From Paenibacillus pectinilyticus (GTDB lineage Bacteria > Bacillota > Bacilli > Paenibacillales > NBRC-103111): 64,000 bases of DNA. The stretch is from positions 248,001-312,000 of the forward strand of contig NZ_LYPC01000011.1 of assembly GCF_001700435.1 (NCBI RefSeq), written 5' to 3'. The number at the start of each line of letters is the position of its first letter. Positions within the stretch are counted from its first letter, which is position 1. The notes beneath the pieces were generated by a model. That model had not been told where the DNA came from, made no database searches, and saw nothing but the letters and a program-made list of their open reading frames with translations. Below, piece after piece: positions 17,024 through 26,296 of the stretch. A program made the translations under genes and the position numbers.

Positions 17024-18412
17024 ATGGAATACATTAGCACTCGCGGCAAAGTAGAACCCATCGGCTTTATCGATGCGATCCTGATGGGATTGGCCAATGA
17101 CGGCGGTCTACTCGTACCGAAAAACATCCCGCAGCTATCCGCTGACACGCTTCAAAGCTGGTCAAAGCTCTCCTACTCAGAGCTGGCCCTAGAAATCTTC
17201 TCGCTTTATGTGAACAACGAAATTCCACGCGCTGAGCTGAAGCAGCTCGTTGATGAAAGCTACGCAACGTTCCGTGACGAGGCCGTTACACCGGTTAAAC
17301 GCCTGAACGACGACACCTACGTGCTCGAATTGTTCCACGGCCCGACGTTTGCTTTCAAGGATATTGCTCTGCAATTCCTTGGCAACCTATATTCGTACGT
17401 TTCACGCAAAACGAATTCCATCATCCATATCCTCGGAGCGACCTCCGGTGATACAGGCGCTTCTGCGATCGAGGGCGTTCGCGGCAAAGAGGGCATTCGC
17501 ATTTGTATCCTGCACCCACACCAGAAGGTGAGTCAAGTGCAAGAGCTGCAAATGACGACTGTCAATGATGCGAATGTGTTGAATCTTTCAGTTGAAGGTA
17601 CGTTCGATGATTGCCAACGCATTATCAAGGAGCTTTTTGCTGACGTTGAGTTCAAGCACCGCTACCACTTGCGCGCGATTAACTCGATCAACATTGCCCG
17701 CATTTTAGCGCAAACGGTGTACTACTTCTACGCTTACTTCCAATTATCTCAGGAGCAACAGGCTGGGAAGGTCAACTTCTCCGTTCCGACGGGTAACTTT
17801 GGTGATATTTTTGCAGGCTATCTCGCTCAAAAAATGGGACTTCCGGTCGGCAAGCTCATTCTTGCCACGAATGAAAATAATATTCTTGAGCGCTTCGTGC
17901 AAGAAGGCGTCTACCAACCAGGCGAGTTCCGCGGCACGTACAGCCCGTCCATGGATATTCAAGTCGCGAGCAACTTCGAGCGCTACTTGTTCTACCTCTA
18001 TGGCGAAGACCCGCAAGCGGTCTCTGCGATCATGGAGCAGTTCAAGGCCGAAGGCCGCGTGGTTATCCCTGCTGACAAGCTGCAAGCGGTGCAGGCTGAT
18101 TTCGCCGCGTATGGCGTGAAGAACGAGGAGTGTCTCGACACAATCAGCGCGTACCACGCCAAATACGACTACCTGCTCGATCCGCACACCGCGTGCGGCG
18201 TTGCAGCTGCCGATAAGCTCGCCGTTCCAGGCGAGGTAACGGTGTCCTTGTCCACCGCGCATCCGGCAAAGTTCGATGAGTCGATCCGTTTACGCGGGAT
18301 TGCGCAGACGTATCCGGAGCAAATCCAAGCTCTGTTCGACAAACCACAGTTCCAGAAGGTGGTTGGCGGTTCGAACGACGAGATCAAGGATGAGCTCGTG
18401 AAGTTCTTCTAA
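17024..18412 (+). CDS. thrC: Threonine synthase
   Basis: A 462-residue PLP enzyme that converts O-phosphohomoserine to threonine. The length and the N-terminus (YISTRGKVEPIGFIDAILMG, then LANDGGLLVPKNIP) mark the longer thrC class typical of Gram-negatives and yeast, as opposed to the ~350-residue form of B. subtilis. The PLP lysine is Lys112 in GPTFAFKDIALQ; the phosphate-binding loop is ATSGDTGASAIEG. ATG 17024 follows AAGGGG. It stands alone here, away from hom and thrB, with its own terminator. Confidence 0.96.
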   Translation: MEYISTRGKVEPIGFIDAILMGLANDGGLLVPKNIPQLSADTLQSWSKLSYSELALEIFSLYVNNEIPRAELKQLVDESYATFRDEAVTPVKRLNDDTYVLELFHGPTFAFKDIALQFLGNLYSYVSRKTNSIIHILGATSGDTGASAIEGVRGKEGIRICILHPHQKVSQVQELQMTTVNDANVLNLSVEGTFDDCQRIIKELFADVEFKHRYHLRAINSINIARILAQTVYYFYAYFQLSQEQQAGKVNFSVPTGNFGDIFAGYLAQKMGLPVGKLILATNENNILERFVQEGVYQPGEFRGTYSPSMDIQVASNFERYLFYLYGEDPQAVSAIMEQFKAEGRVVIPADKLQAVQADFAAYGVKNEECLDTISAYHAKYDYLLDPHTACGVAAADKLAVPGEVTVSLSTAHPAKFDESIRLRGIAQTYPEQIQALFDKPQFQKVVGGSNDEIKDELVKFF

Positions 18413-18443
18413 TTAGAAGGAGGCTCCTGCCTCCAACGCATAC

Positions 18444-18486
18444 CAGCCTTCCTTCCACTTTGAGGTGGAGAGAGGGCTTTTTTGTC
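18444..18486 (+). terminator. Terminator of thrC
   Basis: AGCC...CCACTTTGAGGTGG...GGGCT hairpin followed by TTTTTT. Confidence 0.8.
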
Positions 18487-18555
18487 ATTTTTAAGCAAAC
18501 CAATACTATACTACTAAAGGGATGCTCATTGGATCTCACTAGAACAGGAGTGAAC

Positions 18556-18951
18556 ATGAAAAAATTACTCAGCAAAGGACTGGCATGCAAGATTATCATT
18601 GCCATGAACACGATCATCCTTATGATGCATGTCCTGATTCTGCTAAGGATACTGCCCGCAGATTTTGTTTGGGGAGGACGCGTATATAGCGAGTCTGATG
18701 TCACGATCTTAGAGAGCATTTCGATCGTCGTGCAAGCACTATTTATCCTCATTATTGCGGTAAAAGCGGGATACCTGCTCCACGGACATTTCAAACGAAC
18801 GGTGCATGCAGCTATATGGGTAATGTTTGGTTTCATGGTGCTGAATACGCTAGGTAATTTAGCTTCTAACTCGAGTATGGAGACCATCATCATGACGCCT
18901 TTAACGGGTGTACTTGCACTTCTGCTATTCCGATTAGGAATTGAAAAATGA
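18556..18951 (+). CDS. Small four-helix membrane protein
   Basis: 131 residues with four predicted membrane segments: IIIAMNTIILMMHVLILL, SIVVQALFILIIAVKAGYLL, AIWVMFGFMVLNTLG and MTPLTGVLALLLF. The start is ATG 18556 with AGGAG 6 nt upstream; upstream codons in frame lie inside the thrC terminator. I do not recognise a specific family. It is a single gene with its own terminator. Confidence 0.75.
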   Translation: MKKLLSKGLACKIIIAMNTIILMMHVLILLRILPADFVWGGRVYSESDVTILESISIVVQALFILIIAVKAGYLLHGHFKRTVHAAIWVMFGFMVLNTLGNLASNSSMETIIMTPLTGVLALLLFRLGIEK

Positions 18952-18960
18952 CAAGCCCTT

Positions 18961-18986
18961 AAATGACAAGCGGCTTGTCATTTTTG
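18961..18986 (+). terminator. Terminator of the four-helix protein gene
   Basis: AATGACAAGC/GCTTGTCATT hairpin ending in TTTTTG, just after the stop codon. Confidence 0.85.
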
Positions 18987-19116
18987 AATTGTTATCCTTT
19001 CTCATTTTCACGAATCAGTCCTCAGACCGATATTATCCTCCCCTATAGTCGGAAGACACCTGTACCTTGTCATGGTATTCTAGGAGTAATGAATCTATAA
19101 AGTAGGAGTGAGATAA

Positions 19117-19623
19117 TTGAATATGAATCGCAGCGCCTTTCTCGGCCCGATCTTGATTTTGTTAGGAGTTTTCTTGTTTCTCAAAGGGGATGTATCCTTC
19201 ACCTCTGGTTCCATGTTCGCCTATTTTTGGCCGACGCTGTTCGTTATTCCCATCGGTGTCTTCTTCCATTGGATGTATTTCTTCATCCTGCAACGACGCG
19301 GCTCGGGTGTCTTAGTTCCGGGAGGCATCCTGTTAACTGCAGGGATTGTGTGCCAAATCTCCACCTTGTTCGATATCTGGAGCTTAATGTGGCCAGGTTT
19401 CATGCTGGCGGTGGCCATCGGTCTATTCGAGCTGTATTGGTTCGGCGGACGCAACCGATATTTGCTTATTCCGATCAACATTCTGGCGGTCATGTCGCTG
19501 CTGTTCTTCGCGGTCTTCTCCATCGGATCGCTGTTCTCAGCCCTGTTCCATAATAATTCGATCATCGCCATCGGGCTTATCGTAGTGGGCGGTATCATGA
19601 TGATGATGCGAAATCGGGGTTAA
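19117..19623 (+). CDS. LiaF-like/DUF5668-type membrane protein
   Basis: 168 residues, almost entirely hydrophobic, with about five membrane helices. The pattern GPILILLGVFLFLKG at the start and GGILLTAGIV and GLIVVGGIMMMM later resembles the transmembrane module of LiaI/LiaF-like proteins (DUF5668). TTG 19117 is 8 nt after GGAG and is preferred over ATG 19123, which is 14 nt away. No cytoplasmic LiaF C-terminal domain and no LiaRS genes are present. A cell-envelope stress role is possible but not supported by context. Confidence 0.65.
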   Translation: MNMNRSAFLGPILILLGVFLFLKGDVSFTSGSMFAYFWPTLFVIPIGVFFHWMYFFILQRRGSGVLVPGGILLTAGIVCQISTLFDIWSLMWPGFMLAVAIGLFELYWFGGRNRYLLIPINILAVMSLLFFAVFSIGSLFSALFHNNSIIAIGLIVVGGIMMMMRNRG

Positions 19624-19659
19624 AAACTAGCAAAATACTCATTCTCTAGGCCATGAAGA

Positions 19660-19706
19660 AAAGGTGCGTACCCTTAACAGTTTCCGTTAAGAGTACACAC
19701 CTTTAT
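19660..19706. terminator. Bidirectional terminator between convergent genes
   Basis: AAGGTG-GTAC-TTAAC / GTTAA-GTAC-CACCTT long imperfect hairpin between the plus-strand membrane protein gene and the minus-strand rlmN. Confidence 0.75.
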
Positions 19707-19718
19707 TTGGGTTACTTA

Positions 19719-20801
19719 TTACCCCACCGAGACGTTATCCCCTGTGGATTGTTTAATTTGTTTGCTGCGCAATTGTCCACAAGCGGCATCAATGTCCGTC
19801 CCGTGCTCCAAGCGCACGCTACAGGAGATCCCTTGCTTCTTGAGCGTGTCATAGAAGGCCCGCACAGATTCACGTTCACTCCGCTGATACTGACTGTGCT
19901 CATCCACCGGATTGTACGGAATCAAGTTCACATTCGCCAGCTGGCGGATATGCTGAATCAGCTCAGCCAATTGAAGCGCATGCTCCCTGCCGTCGTTCAC
20001 GTCTTTGAGCAAAATATACTCGAGCGTAATGCGGCGATTCGTTTTCTCCAAATAGTACTCGATCGCTTCCATCAACGTTTCGATAGGAATCGCTTTGTTG
20101 ATTTTCATAATGCGGGTACGAAGCTCGTTCGTCGGCGCATGTAGAGAAATCGCTAGATTGACTTTCAAATCCGAGTCGGCAAACTCTTTGATCTTGCTAG
20201 CGAGACCACTGGTGGAGACTGTGATATGTCTGGCCGCGAGATCCAAGCCCTTCTGATCCTTCACGACGCGGATGAAATCGACCATATTCGCGAAGTTGTC
20301 GAACGGCTCACCGATCCCCATCACGACAATGTGGCTGACGCGTTCGTCTTTGCCCATCGCGTCCAAATGAAATTGGACCTTCATTATTTGTTCCACGATT
20401 TCCGCGGCGGATAAATCACGGCTTTTGGCCAGCAACCCGCTCGCACAGAAGCTGCAACCAATGTTACAACCGACCTGTGTTGTCACACAGACAGATAAGC
20501 CGAATTTATGGCGCATTAAGACCGTCTCGATGAGATTGCCATCCGCTAGCTTGAACAAGAACTTCATCGTCCCGTCGGCCGATTCCTGGCGCGTATGCTC
20601 GGTCAAGGTGTGAATGGCAAAATGCTCGCTTAGCGTCGCCAAGCAATCCGCTTTCACATCCGTCATTTCCGCGAACGAGGCGACCCGCTTGCGGTACAGC
20701 CAATCCCACACTTGCAGGGCGCGCGACTTTTTGTAGCCCTTTTCCGCGAGCCATGCGACTAATTGATCAAAAGTTAATCCATAAATGGATGATGTATTCA
20801 T
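19719..20801 (-). CDS. rlmN: Dual-specificity 23S rRNA/tRNA adenine-C2 methyltransferase RlmN
   Basis: A 360-residue radical SAM enzyme that methylates C2 of A2503 in 23S rRNA and A37 in some tRNAs. The cluster motif is C112-NIG-C116-SF-C119. The methyl-carrying cysteine is at the end in DAACGQLR, and Cys105 precedes the cluster at the same 7-residue distance as in E. coli RlmN. The sequences [13 protein letters not shown] and [13 protein letters not shown] are typical. ATG 20801 follows AGAGGA. Confidence 0.95.
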   Translation of the reverse strand: MNTSSIYGLTFDQLVAWLAEKGYKKSRALQVWDWLYRKRVASFAEMTDVKADCLATLSEHFAIHTLTEHTRQESADGTMKFLFKLADGNLIETVLMRHKFGLSVCVTTQVGCNIGCSFCASGLLAKSRDLSAAEIVEQIMKVQFHLDAMGKDERVSHIVVMGIGEPFDNFANMVDFIRVVKDQKGLDLAARHITVSTSGLASKIKEFADSDLKVNLAISLHAPTNELRTRIMKINKAIPIETLMEAIEYYLEKTNRRITLEYILLKDVNDGREHALQLAELIQHIRQLANVNLIPYNPVDEHSQYQRSERESVRAFYDTLKKQGISCSVRLEHGTDIDAACGQLRSKQIKQSTGDNVSVG

Positions 20802-20947
20802 TATGTTATCCTCTTTTCGAGACTATCGCGTGCAGTCTAATTCTTCTAAACAGCCGAAGCTTACTATTTTGCATGACATTCTACCTATCTAGTTAGTATT
20901 GTGCCAAAAATCCTCCCTGAACACAAGGGAAGTCCTCAATTCCACAA

Positions 20948-20980
20948 AGAAAAGGCACCTCCCTCACCCGGGGGCACCTC
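20948..20980 (-). terminator. Terminator of the siderophore ATPase gene
   Basis: On the minus strand a GC-rich hairpin (GGTGCCCCC / GGGAGGTGCC with wobble pairs) is followed by TTTTCTTT. Confidence 0.65.
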
Positions 20981-21002
20981 GATTTATTGTCATTTTAGCT
21001 GA

Positions 21003-21854
21003 TTACGCGCTAGTTACTTCCAATTTCCGTTCCTCTACCGCCGGGACCGGGGCTTCATCCGCACTTACCAAACCGTAAGGGATGCAAAGCGGCACGCCCG
21101 CTCTCGGATCCACAATCACATCCGCATGAATCGCGAATACATCCAGCAGCATCTTCGGTGTTACAATGTCCATCGGTGCGCCTTCGTAGACGACATTCCC
21201 TGATTTGATAGCGATCAAATGGTCCGCATACCGCGTCGCATGATTCAAATCATGCACAACCATCACGATCGTCGTTTGGTGACGTTCGTTGATTTCTTTT
21301 AACAGACAAAGAACCTCTAATTGATGCGCCATATCCAAGTACGTGGTCGGCTCATCCAAGAACAACATATCGGTTTGCTGCGCTAACGCCATCGCAATCC
21401 ACACACGTTGACGCTGTCCACCTGACAGATGATCGATCGGACGATCCTTGAACGGTGTCATTCCTGTCACTTCAAACGCCCAGTTGATGATCTCGCGATC
21501 CCCGCTGGACATCTTCTGGAAGCCGCGCTGATGCGGGAAACGGCCATATCCGACTAACTCCTCGGCGGTAATGCCTTCCGGTGCTGTAGGAGATTGCGGC
21601 AGAATCGCTAACTTCTTCGCAATTTCTTTCGTCGATTGATGATGAATGGAATGCCCATCTAAGAACACAGTACCGTCTGTCGGCTTCAATAGCCGCGACA
21701 TGGCCTTCAAAATCGTCGATTTCCCCGACCCATTCGCCCCGACTAGGGCCGTGATTTTGCCAGTTGGAATCTCGATGCTTAAGTCGTTAATGATTTTTAA
21801 TTTATCATAAGAAACATGTAACTGTTCGGTATAGATGCGAGTAGCTGTTTGCAT
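21003..21854 (-). CDS. Iron-siderophore ABC transporter ATPase, YusV/FecE type
   Basis: A 283-residue ATPase. Walker A is GANGSGKSTIL, signature LSGGQRQRVWIAMALAQ, Walker B MLFLDEPTTYLD, and the switch His is in VMVVHDLNHATRYADH. The MSSGDREIINWAF and DHLSGGQRQR context is typical of FecE/FhuC/YusV ATPases. There is no permease or binding protein next to it, so it probably serves several siderophore importers elsewhere, as YusV does in B. subtilis. A near-perfect Fur box lies 66 bp upstream, so it should be induced by iron limitation. ATG 21854 follows GGGGAGG. Confidence 0.92.
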   Translation of the reverse strand: MQTATRIYTEQLHVSYDKLKIINDLSIEIPTGKITALVGANGSGKSTILKAMSRLLKPTDGTVFLDGHSIHHQSTKEIAKKLAILPQSPTAPEGITAEELVGYGRFPHQRGFQKMSSGDREIINWAFEVTGMTPFKDRPIDHLSGGQRQRVWIAMALAQQTDMLFLDEPTTYLDMAHQLEVLCLLKEINERHQTTIVMVVHDLNHATRYADHLIAIKSGNVVYEGAPMDIVTPKMLLDVFAIHADVIVDPRAGVPLCIPYGLVSADEAPVPAVEERKLEVTSA

Positions 21855-21920
21855 GAGGAGCCTCCCCTTCTTCCAATATGTATATAGGTTGAATGATTTC
21901 GTAATTTCTATCCATTAATA

Positions 21921-21939
21921 GAAAATGATAATCATTATC
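21921..21939. promoter_or_regulatory. Fur box before the siderophore ATPase gene
   Basis: GAAAATGATAATCATTATC matches the 19-bp Fur consensus GATAATGATTATCATTATC at nearly all positions, with a central TGATAATCA palindrome. Confidence 0.88.
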
Positions 21940-21965
21940 AATGGAATTGTCAAGGTTTTTTCCCA

Positions 21966-21993
21966 TAAAAAAAGGATGCCCCCTAGGCACCCT
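21966..21993 (-). terminator. Terminator of the chemoreceptor gene
   Basis: On the minus strand GGGTGCC-TAGG-GGGCATCC is followed by TTTTTTTA. Confidence 0.85.
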
Positions 21994-22015
21994 TCTTCTT
22001 CCATTCGTGTGTTAT

Positions 22016-23800
22016 TTATACCTTAAACCGAGCGACCGCTAGCTGCAGCTCATCCGACATTTCGCTTAATTCGTTAGCTGTCCGCGACACCTCGGATATC
22101 GTCGTCAATTGCTGCTCCGATGCCTTTGCTACCGCCTGCGTAAGCTCCGTTGTCATCCGTGTTAGCTCCGCCATCTCCACGATGCCAGCCAGCACTTCCT
22201 CTGAGCTTGCTGACATTTGCTCTGACACGGCGGAAACTTCGCTCATCTGATCAACAACCTCTTGCACAGTGTTGGACAATTGCTTGAAGGTGCCGTCCGT
22301 CTGCTCGACGATCGTTTGCATCGCTTCCACCTCGCCAAGCCCGCGATCCATCGCAACAACAGCCGCTCCTGTCTCCTGCTGAACCCGTTCAACAAGCTCG
22401 ACAATACGCTCTGTTGCCTGACGTGATTGATCCGCAAGCTTGCGAATTTCCGTGGAGACCACTACGAAGCCTTTGCCGTGCTCGCCTGCTCTCGCTGCCT
22501 CGATGGACGCATTCAGTGCCAGCAGGTTCGTCTGTTTGGTCACACTGGAGATCAGAATCGTGATCTCGCCGATTTCTTCGGACATCGTTTTCAAACTCTG
22601 AATCGCTTGTACAGCATCCTGCACGGAACGAAGTGCTTCCGTAATTTGCTTCATGCTTTGCCCCATACGCGCATTCCCTTCGTTCGTATGCGCATGAGCA
22701 TTGCTCGAAATGTCCGTCGCGTGCCCCGCCGATTCCGCTACTCGCTGGATGCCCACCGCCATTTCATTCATCGCATGGCTGCTTTCCTCCGTACCTTGGC
22801 GCTGTTGCGTCGAGTGCGAAGCGAGCTGCCCCATCATGCCTGAAACCGACGTTGTCGATACACTCGTCTGCTGAGCACCCTCTAGGAGGGTCCCTGAAGC
22901 CGTAGAGACCTGCTGTGCGGCTTGCGCGATCTGAACGATGAGTCCCCGCAAATTGCCGACCATATCCTTCAAATGATTGCCGAGCACGCCTAATTCATCC
23001 CGGCTATTGCTTTTGATCAGGGCAGCCTGTGATAAATCCCCTGCTGCTGCCGCTTCTGCCAGCTTAACGAGCGGGTTAATCGGACTCATATAAAACCTAA
23101 CAACAACTCGGATCAAGATCGATCCGATTATAATGGCTATCAATCCTACCCATATCGATTGCATGGTGTATGCATCCATTTGCGCTTGAATAACGCTGTA
23201 ATTAAAATCGAGTCCAGCAAAAGCAACTAATTTGCCGTTCGTATCTCTAATGGCACTTACTGCACTTATCCATGTGCCTAAGGAGTCCTTGTACGTGCCT
23301 GTGATGCCGAATCCCGTCTTCTCGGCTTTTTGCAGTGCATCCCGCAGCTCTTTCACTGGTACATAAGGCTCTGCTGGCTTCTCATCCACATAGAGATCTG
23401 AATTTGATAACAGATTCAAAAGCGCCGGCTCTCCCTCCGAAGTGATCCAATCGGGGTAGAATAAGTACGCATTTTCCACTAGGTCACCCTGGGAAACACG
23501 GTCCATATCATCCTGTACGCTCATTACTGCAGGCTCATATTTATAAGCTTCATTATTTTTCTTTAACTCAATCTTCGATTTCTCGATGCTATCTATTTTC
23601 TGCATGAGCGGCGCATGGAAAATACCTTCGAGCGCACTCAAATTGTCTGCCATTTGTTGCCGATGCTGTTGATAGGAAATGAAGGTTAGCAGCACACAAA
23701 GGACAATATAGCAGGTGGCCGTCCAGGCTGAGATTTTGAAAGAAATCGTACGAAAAAAGCCAACGGATGCTCGCTTGCCTTGTGGTTTAGCTTGTGACAT
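22016..23800 (-). CDS. Methyl-accepting chemotaxis protein
   Basis: A 594-residue chemoreceptor. One membrane helix lies near residues 20-45 ([21 protein letters not shown]), then an extracytoplasmic sensor (~50-215) that looks like a CACHE-type domain ([34 protein letters not shown]), a second helix ([20 protein letters not shown]), a HAMP domain, and the signalling helices. The hairpin tip [20 protein letters not shown] and EIRKLADQS are canonical. The start is taken at ATG 23800; GGAGGTG is 11 nt upstream. It is a single gene; the ligand is unknown. Confidence 0.93.
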   Translation of the reverse strand: MSQAKPQGKRASVGFFRTISFKISAWTATCYIVLCVLLTFISYQQHRQQMADNLSALEGIFHAPLMQKIDSIEKSKIELKKNNEAYKYEPAVMSVQDDMDRVSQGDLVENAYLFYPDWITSEGEPALLNLLSNSDLYVDEKPAEPYVPVKELRDALQKAEKTGFGITGTYKDSLGTWISAVSAIRDTNGKLVAFAGLDFNYSVIQAQMDAYTMQSIWVGLIAIIIGSILIRVVVRFYMSPINPLVKLAEAAAAGDLSQAALIKSNSRDELGVLGNHLKDMVGNLRGLIVQIAQAAQQVSTASGTLLEGAQQTSVSTTSVSGMMGQLASHSTQQRQGTEESSHAMNEMAVGIQRVAESAGHATDISSNAHAHTNEGNARMGQSMKQITEALRSVQDAVQAIQSLKTMSEEIGEITILISSVTKQTNLLALNASIEAARAGEHGKGFVVVSTEIRKLADQSRQATERIVELVERVQQETGAAVVAMDRGLGEVEAMQTIVEQTDGTFKQLSNTVQEVVDQMSEVSAVSEQMSASSEEVLAGIVEMAELTRMTTELTQAVAKASEQQLTTISEVSRTANELSEMSDELQLAVARFKV

Positions 23801-23937
23801 AGTTAACAACACACCTCCAGAATTGTACAGCACAGCAGTCAGGAAAACTTATGTAAAATCAGGCTAGTCTACTACTTACTTTCGACAAAGTTTTTAGAAA
23901 CCCTTCCCTTTTTTTATTTAGAATTTATAGTGGTCAC

Positions 23938-24042
23938 CAGAAATTTGCAGATTTCGACAAAGCCCCTGTGATGATCGAAAAGCTTGAGAATGCCAGCATT
24001 CATATGGAGAAAATGATTGAGAAAGTTAAGCATCGCGAATAA
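23938..24042 (+). pseudogene. Possible 3' remnant of a gene
   Basis: A frame ending at TAA 24040-24042 reads like the charged helical end of a protein (DKAPVMIEKLENASIHME, then KMIEKVKHRE) but has no usable start or ribosome binding site upstream. It might be the tail of a deleted gene. It ends 34 bp before the HAD gene. The coding signal is short and the call is weak. Confidence 0.25.
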
Positions 24043-24076
24043 CGAATGTTCCGAACACTAAGGAGGCTTACTACCT

Positions 24077-24745
24077 ATGTCTGTTATAAAAGCACTGATC
24101 TTTGATTTCGATGGTACCATTCTAGATACGGAAACGGCTTGGTATGAGGCCTTTCGCGAGATTGCACGCGAGCATGACATTGAGTTGACCCTGGAAACGT
24201 ACGGCCAATGTATAGGTACGTCACTTCACGTATTCGATCCCTATGACTATCTGATTACAGATCAGAAAGTACCTATGGATCGTGAGATGCTTCACAAGGA
24301 CGTACATAGCAGGCATACAAGAATGATGGCCGAGGAAGGGATTCGTCCGGGGATCCTTGATTATTTAGCAGGCGCTAAGCAATTAGGCCTGCGTATCGGC
24401 TTGGCATCCAGCTCCAAGCGGTCCTGGATCGATAAGTACCTGGCGCAGCTAGGGATTGGCGACTATTTCGAAACGATCCGCACCGCCGAGGATGTGGAGC
24501 TGGTGAAGCCTCACCCAGCGCTGTACGAGCTCGCGCTGCAGGATCTAGGCGTGCAGCCGAATGAGGCCATCGCGATCGAGGACTCGCCGAACGGCGCTCG
24601 TGCCGCGGCAGCGGCAGGCATGCACTACATCGTGGTGCCTAACCCGGTCACCACGTTCCTCGCCTTCGACGGCGAGCCGCATCGGCTGCAGTCGCTGGAG
24701 GAGCTTTCACTGCAGGCGTTGCTGGACGGTATCGCAGCAAAATAA
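24077..24745 (+). CDS. HAD-superfamily subfamily IA phosphatase/mutase, YhcW-like
   Basis: 222 residues. HAD motif I is DFDGT (nucleophile Asp10, acid/base Asp12), motif II is the SSS of GLASSSKRSW, the motif III Lys is in VELVKPHP, and motif IV is IEDSPNGARAA. A helical cap lies between motifs I and II. It resembles beta-phosphoglucomutase-like phosphatases such as B. subtilis YhcW; the substrate cannot be assigned. ATG 24077 is preceded by AAGGAGG. It is a single gene. Confidence 0.88.
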   Translation: MSVIKALIFDFDGTILDTETAWYEAFREIAREHDIELTLETYGQCIGTSLHVFDPYDYLITDQKVPMDREMLHKDVHSRHTRMMAEEGIRPGILDYLAGAKQLGLRIGLASSSKRSWIDKYLAQLGIGDYFETIRTAEDVELVKPHPALYELALQDLGVQPNEAIAIEDSPNGARAAAAAGMHYIVVPNPVTTFLAFDGEPHRLQSLEELSLQALLDGIAAK

Positions 24746-24802
24746 GCATGACAGGTGTCTATACACGATAAACCTTTGATTGACAGAGCCCCTCCTTTGA
24801 AT

Positions 24803-24821
24803 GATAATGATTCTCATATAC
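24803..24821. promoter_or_regulatory. Fur box before the monooxygenase gene
   Basis: GATAATGATTCTCATATAC matches most positions of the Fur consensus. It lies 40 bp before the start codon, overlapping the expected promoter. Confidence 0.8.
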
Positions 24822-24861
24822 AATTCTTGAGACAAATTGGTATAAAAAGGAGAACGACTGC

Positions 24862-25215
24862 ATGCTCATTCAACAAAGAACGATTATAGTGCAACCCGGC
24901 AACAGCGAGAAAGTCGTGGAACGTTTTAGCAAAGAGGGCCCATTGGACGGGATGGAAGGGCTCATCGATGTGACCGTTATGGTCAACAAAAAGAGTAAAG
25001 AGACCGAGGAGGTCGTCGTTCTTATCCGTTGGGAGTCCGAGCAAGCGTGGAAAAACTGGGAGAAAAGCCCCGAGCATCTCGCCGGTCACCGCAACAGCAG
25101 AGGGCAGGAGCCGCCTGAGTACGTCATCTCCACGAATGTCAGCATGTTTGAAGTGAAGAAAGTAAGGCCCGGCCAGTTCGGGAAAAGGGAAGCGGTAGAT
25201 GCTGCCGGTGTCTAG
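24862..25215 (+). CDS. Haem-degrading/antibiotic biosynthesis-type monooxygenase (HmoA/IsdG family)
   Basis: A 117-residue ABM-fold protein. The pattern IRWESEQAWKNWEKSPEH, followed by LAGH, is typical of HmoA/HmoB/IsdG enzymes, which bind haem and open the ring to release iron. The Fur box immediately upstream supports a role in iron acquisition. ATG 24862 follows AAGGAG. It is monocistronic, with a shared bidirectional terminator behind it. Confidence 0.85.
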   Translation: MLIQQRTIIVQPGNSEKVVERFSKEGPLDGMEGLIDVTVMVNKKSKETEEVVVLIRWESEQAWKNWEKSPEHLAGHRNSRGQEPPEYVISTNVSMFEVKKVRPGQFGKREAVDAAGV

Positions 25216-25223
25216 CACGATCC

Positions 25224-25260
25224 AAATAAAAAACCAGCAACTCCTAAGAGTGCTGGTTTC
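25224..25260. terminator. Bidirectional terminator between convergent genes
   Basis: AAACCAGCA-CTCCTAAGAG-TGCTGGTTT hairpin. It is A-rich on the left, giving TTTTTTATTT on the minus strand, so it serves mainly the DUF1349 gene and partly the monooxygenase gene. Confidence 0.85.
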
Positions 25261-25280
25261 ACAGATATTGGCCGCTCAAA

Positions 25281-25883
25281 CTAGCCAATGGAAATATTTT
25301 TAAACACGGCTGTTGCAGACTTATCCTCATTATGTGAAGTGACAGCAAGTCCTACCAGTAACGAGTTGTTTAGCTCTAGCACTTTCGAAGAGAATAGCTG
25401 CCAGTCTGTGCCGTCCGCGCTATACCATGAATGGAACTCATTGTTGACGCGTTGCAGTCGCAGCCACGTATTCGGGTAATCGACAGGGAATGTCGGCGGT
25501 TCCGTCGTGTAATCTTCCGGGTAAATGGCAGCACTATCACCTTGGCTCACTTCTCTATATTGAAATTCATACCCGCCATTGTTCTTGTTCCGCGGACTAT
25601 TGTCAGGAAACACGACCAAATAAGCATGTGCGCTATCTGCTGCTAGGGATTCACGGGCCATGAGACCTGCTTTCGTGTACAAGTGCGCCCCTTCCAAAGC
25701 CTCCAGCCGAACTTGGATATTAAAATCTCCTTCGCAAGCCTGATGGGAGAAATGAAACTCATCCGATAAACCCCATACATCGGCACCGCCTGCTTGTACT
25801 TCATAACCATCCGCCAAACGCTTCGTACTTCCCTCTATCGTTGGATTCCCTATATCTGCACCTTTTAGTTCGATTTGACTCAT
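25281..25883 (-). CDS. DUF1349 concanavalin-like domain protein
   Basis: A 200-residue soluble protein of the DUF1349 family (concanavalin A-like lectin/glucanase fold, related to yeast Ree1). Typical stretches are GADVWGLSDEFHFSHQ, YTKAGLMARESL, and TWLRLQRVNNEFHSWYSADG, then TDWQLF. No signal peptide is present. Such domains bind carbohydrate in some proteins; the function here is unknown. ATG 25883 follows GGAG at 10 nt. Confidence 0.75.
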   Translation of the reverse strand: MSQIELKGADIGNPTIEGSTKRLADGYEVQAGGADVWGLSDEFHFSHQACEGDFNIQVRLEALEGAHLYTKAGLMARESLAADSAHAYLVVFPDNSPRNKNNGGYEFQYREVSQGDSAAIYPEDYTTEPPTFPVDYPNTWLRLQRVNNEFHSWYSADGTDWQLFSSKVLELNNSLLVGLAVTSHNEDKSATAVFKNISIG

Positions 25884-25927
25884 TTAAATTCGCTCCATTT
25901 CTATGATCTATTGATTTCGACAATTTC

Positions 25928-26296
25928 CTATTTCACGCCATGAAGAGCATCCAGAGCTGCCTGCTCATCTTGGACGAAGAAGAATTGATTTCCATGATTG
26001 CATTCGTAGATGAAATCGCGGAGGCTTTTGCTATTGTAGTGGTCAAATTCGCCAATAATCGCCAATTTCACTTGATAGTTCGTATATTTCTGGAGAACAT
26101 CGCCAGCAAGTTTCGTTTTGAGCTCGAAGAAATCCTCCGTCACATTCCACTGTTGAATGATAAACTTGTCGCATCCCGTCAAATATTGGATAGATGCCAT
26201 TAAATCCAGCGCATCTTGGACGTTGCTGATCAGAATATCCGTGCTCTCCACAATGGCTACTTGGGAATCGCCCCTCTGATTGACCGTTGTGTTCAT
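25928..26296 (-). CDS. DUF4180 protein
   Basis: A 122-residue protein that matches the DUF4180 pattern (VAIVESTDILISNVQDALDL, YLTGCDKFIIQQWNVTEDFF, FVQDEQAALDAL). Its ATG overlaps the TGA of the HxlR regulator gene by 4 nt, so the two are translated together. The function is unknown; pairing with a regulator suggests it modulates or responds to the same signal. Confidence 0.7.
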   Translation of the reverse strand: MNTTVNQRGDSQVAIVESTDILISNVQDALDLMASIQYLTGCDKFIIQQWNVTEDFFELKTKLAGDVLQKYTNYQVKLAIIGEFDHYNSKSLRDFIYECNHGNQFFFVQDEQAALDALHGVK

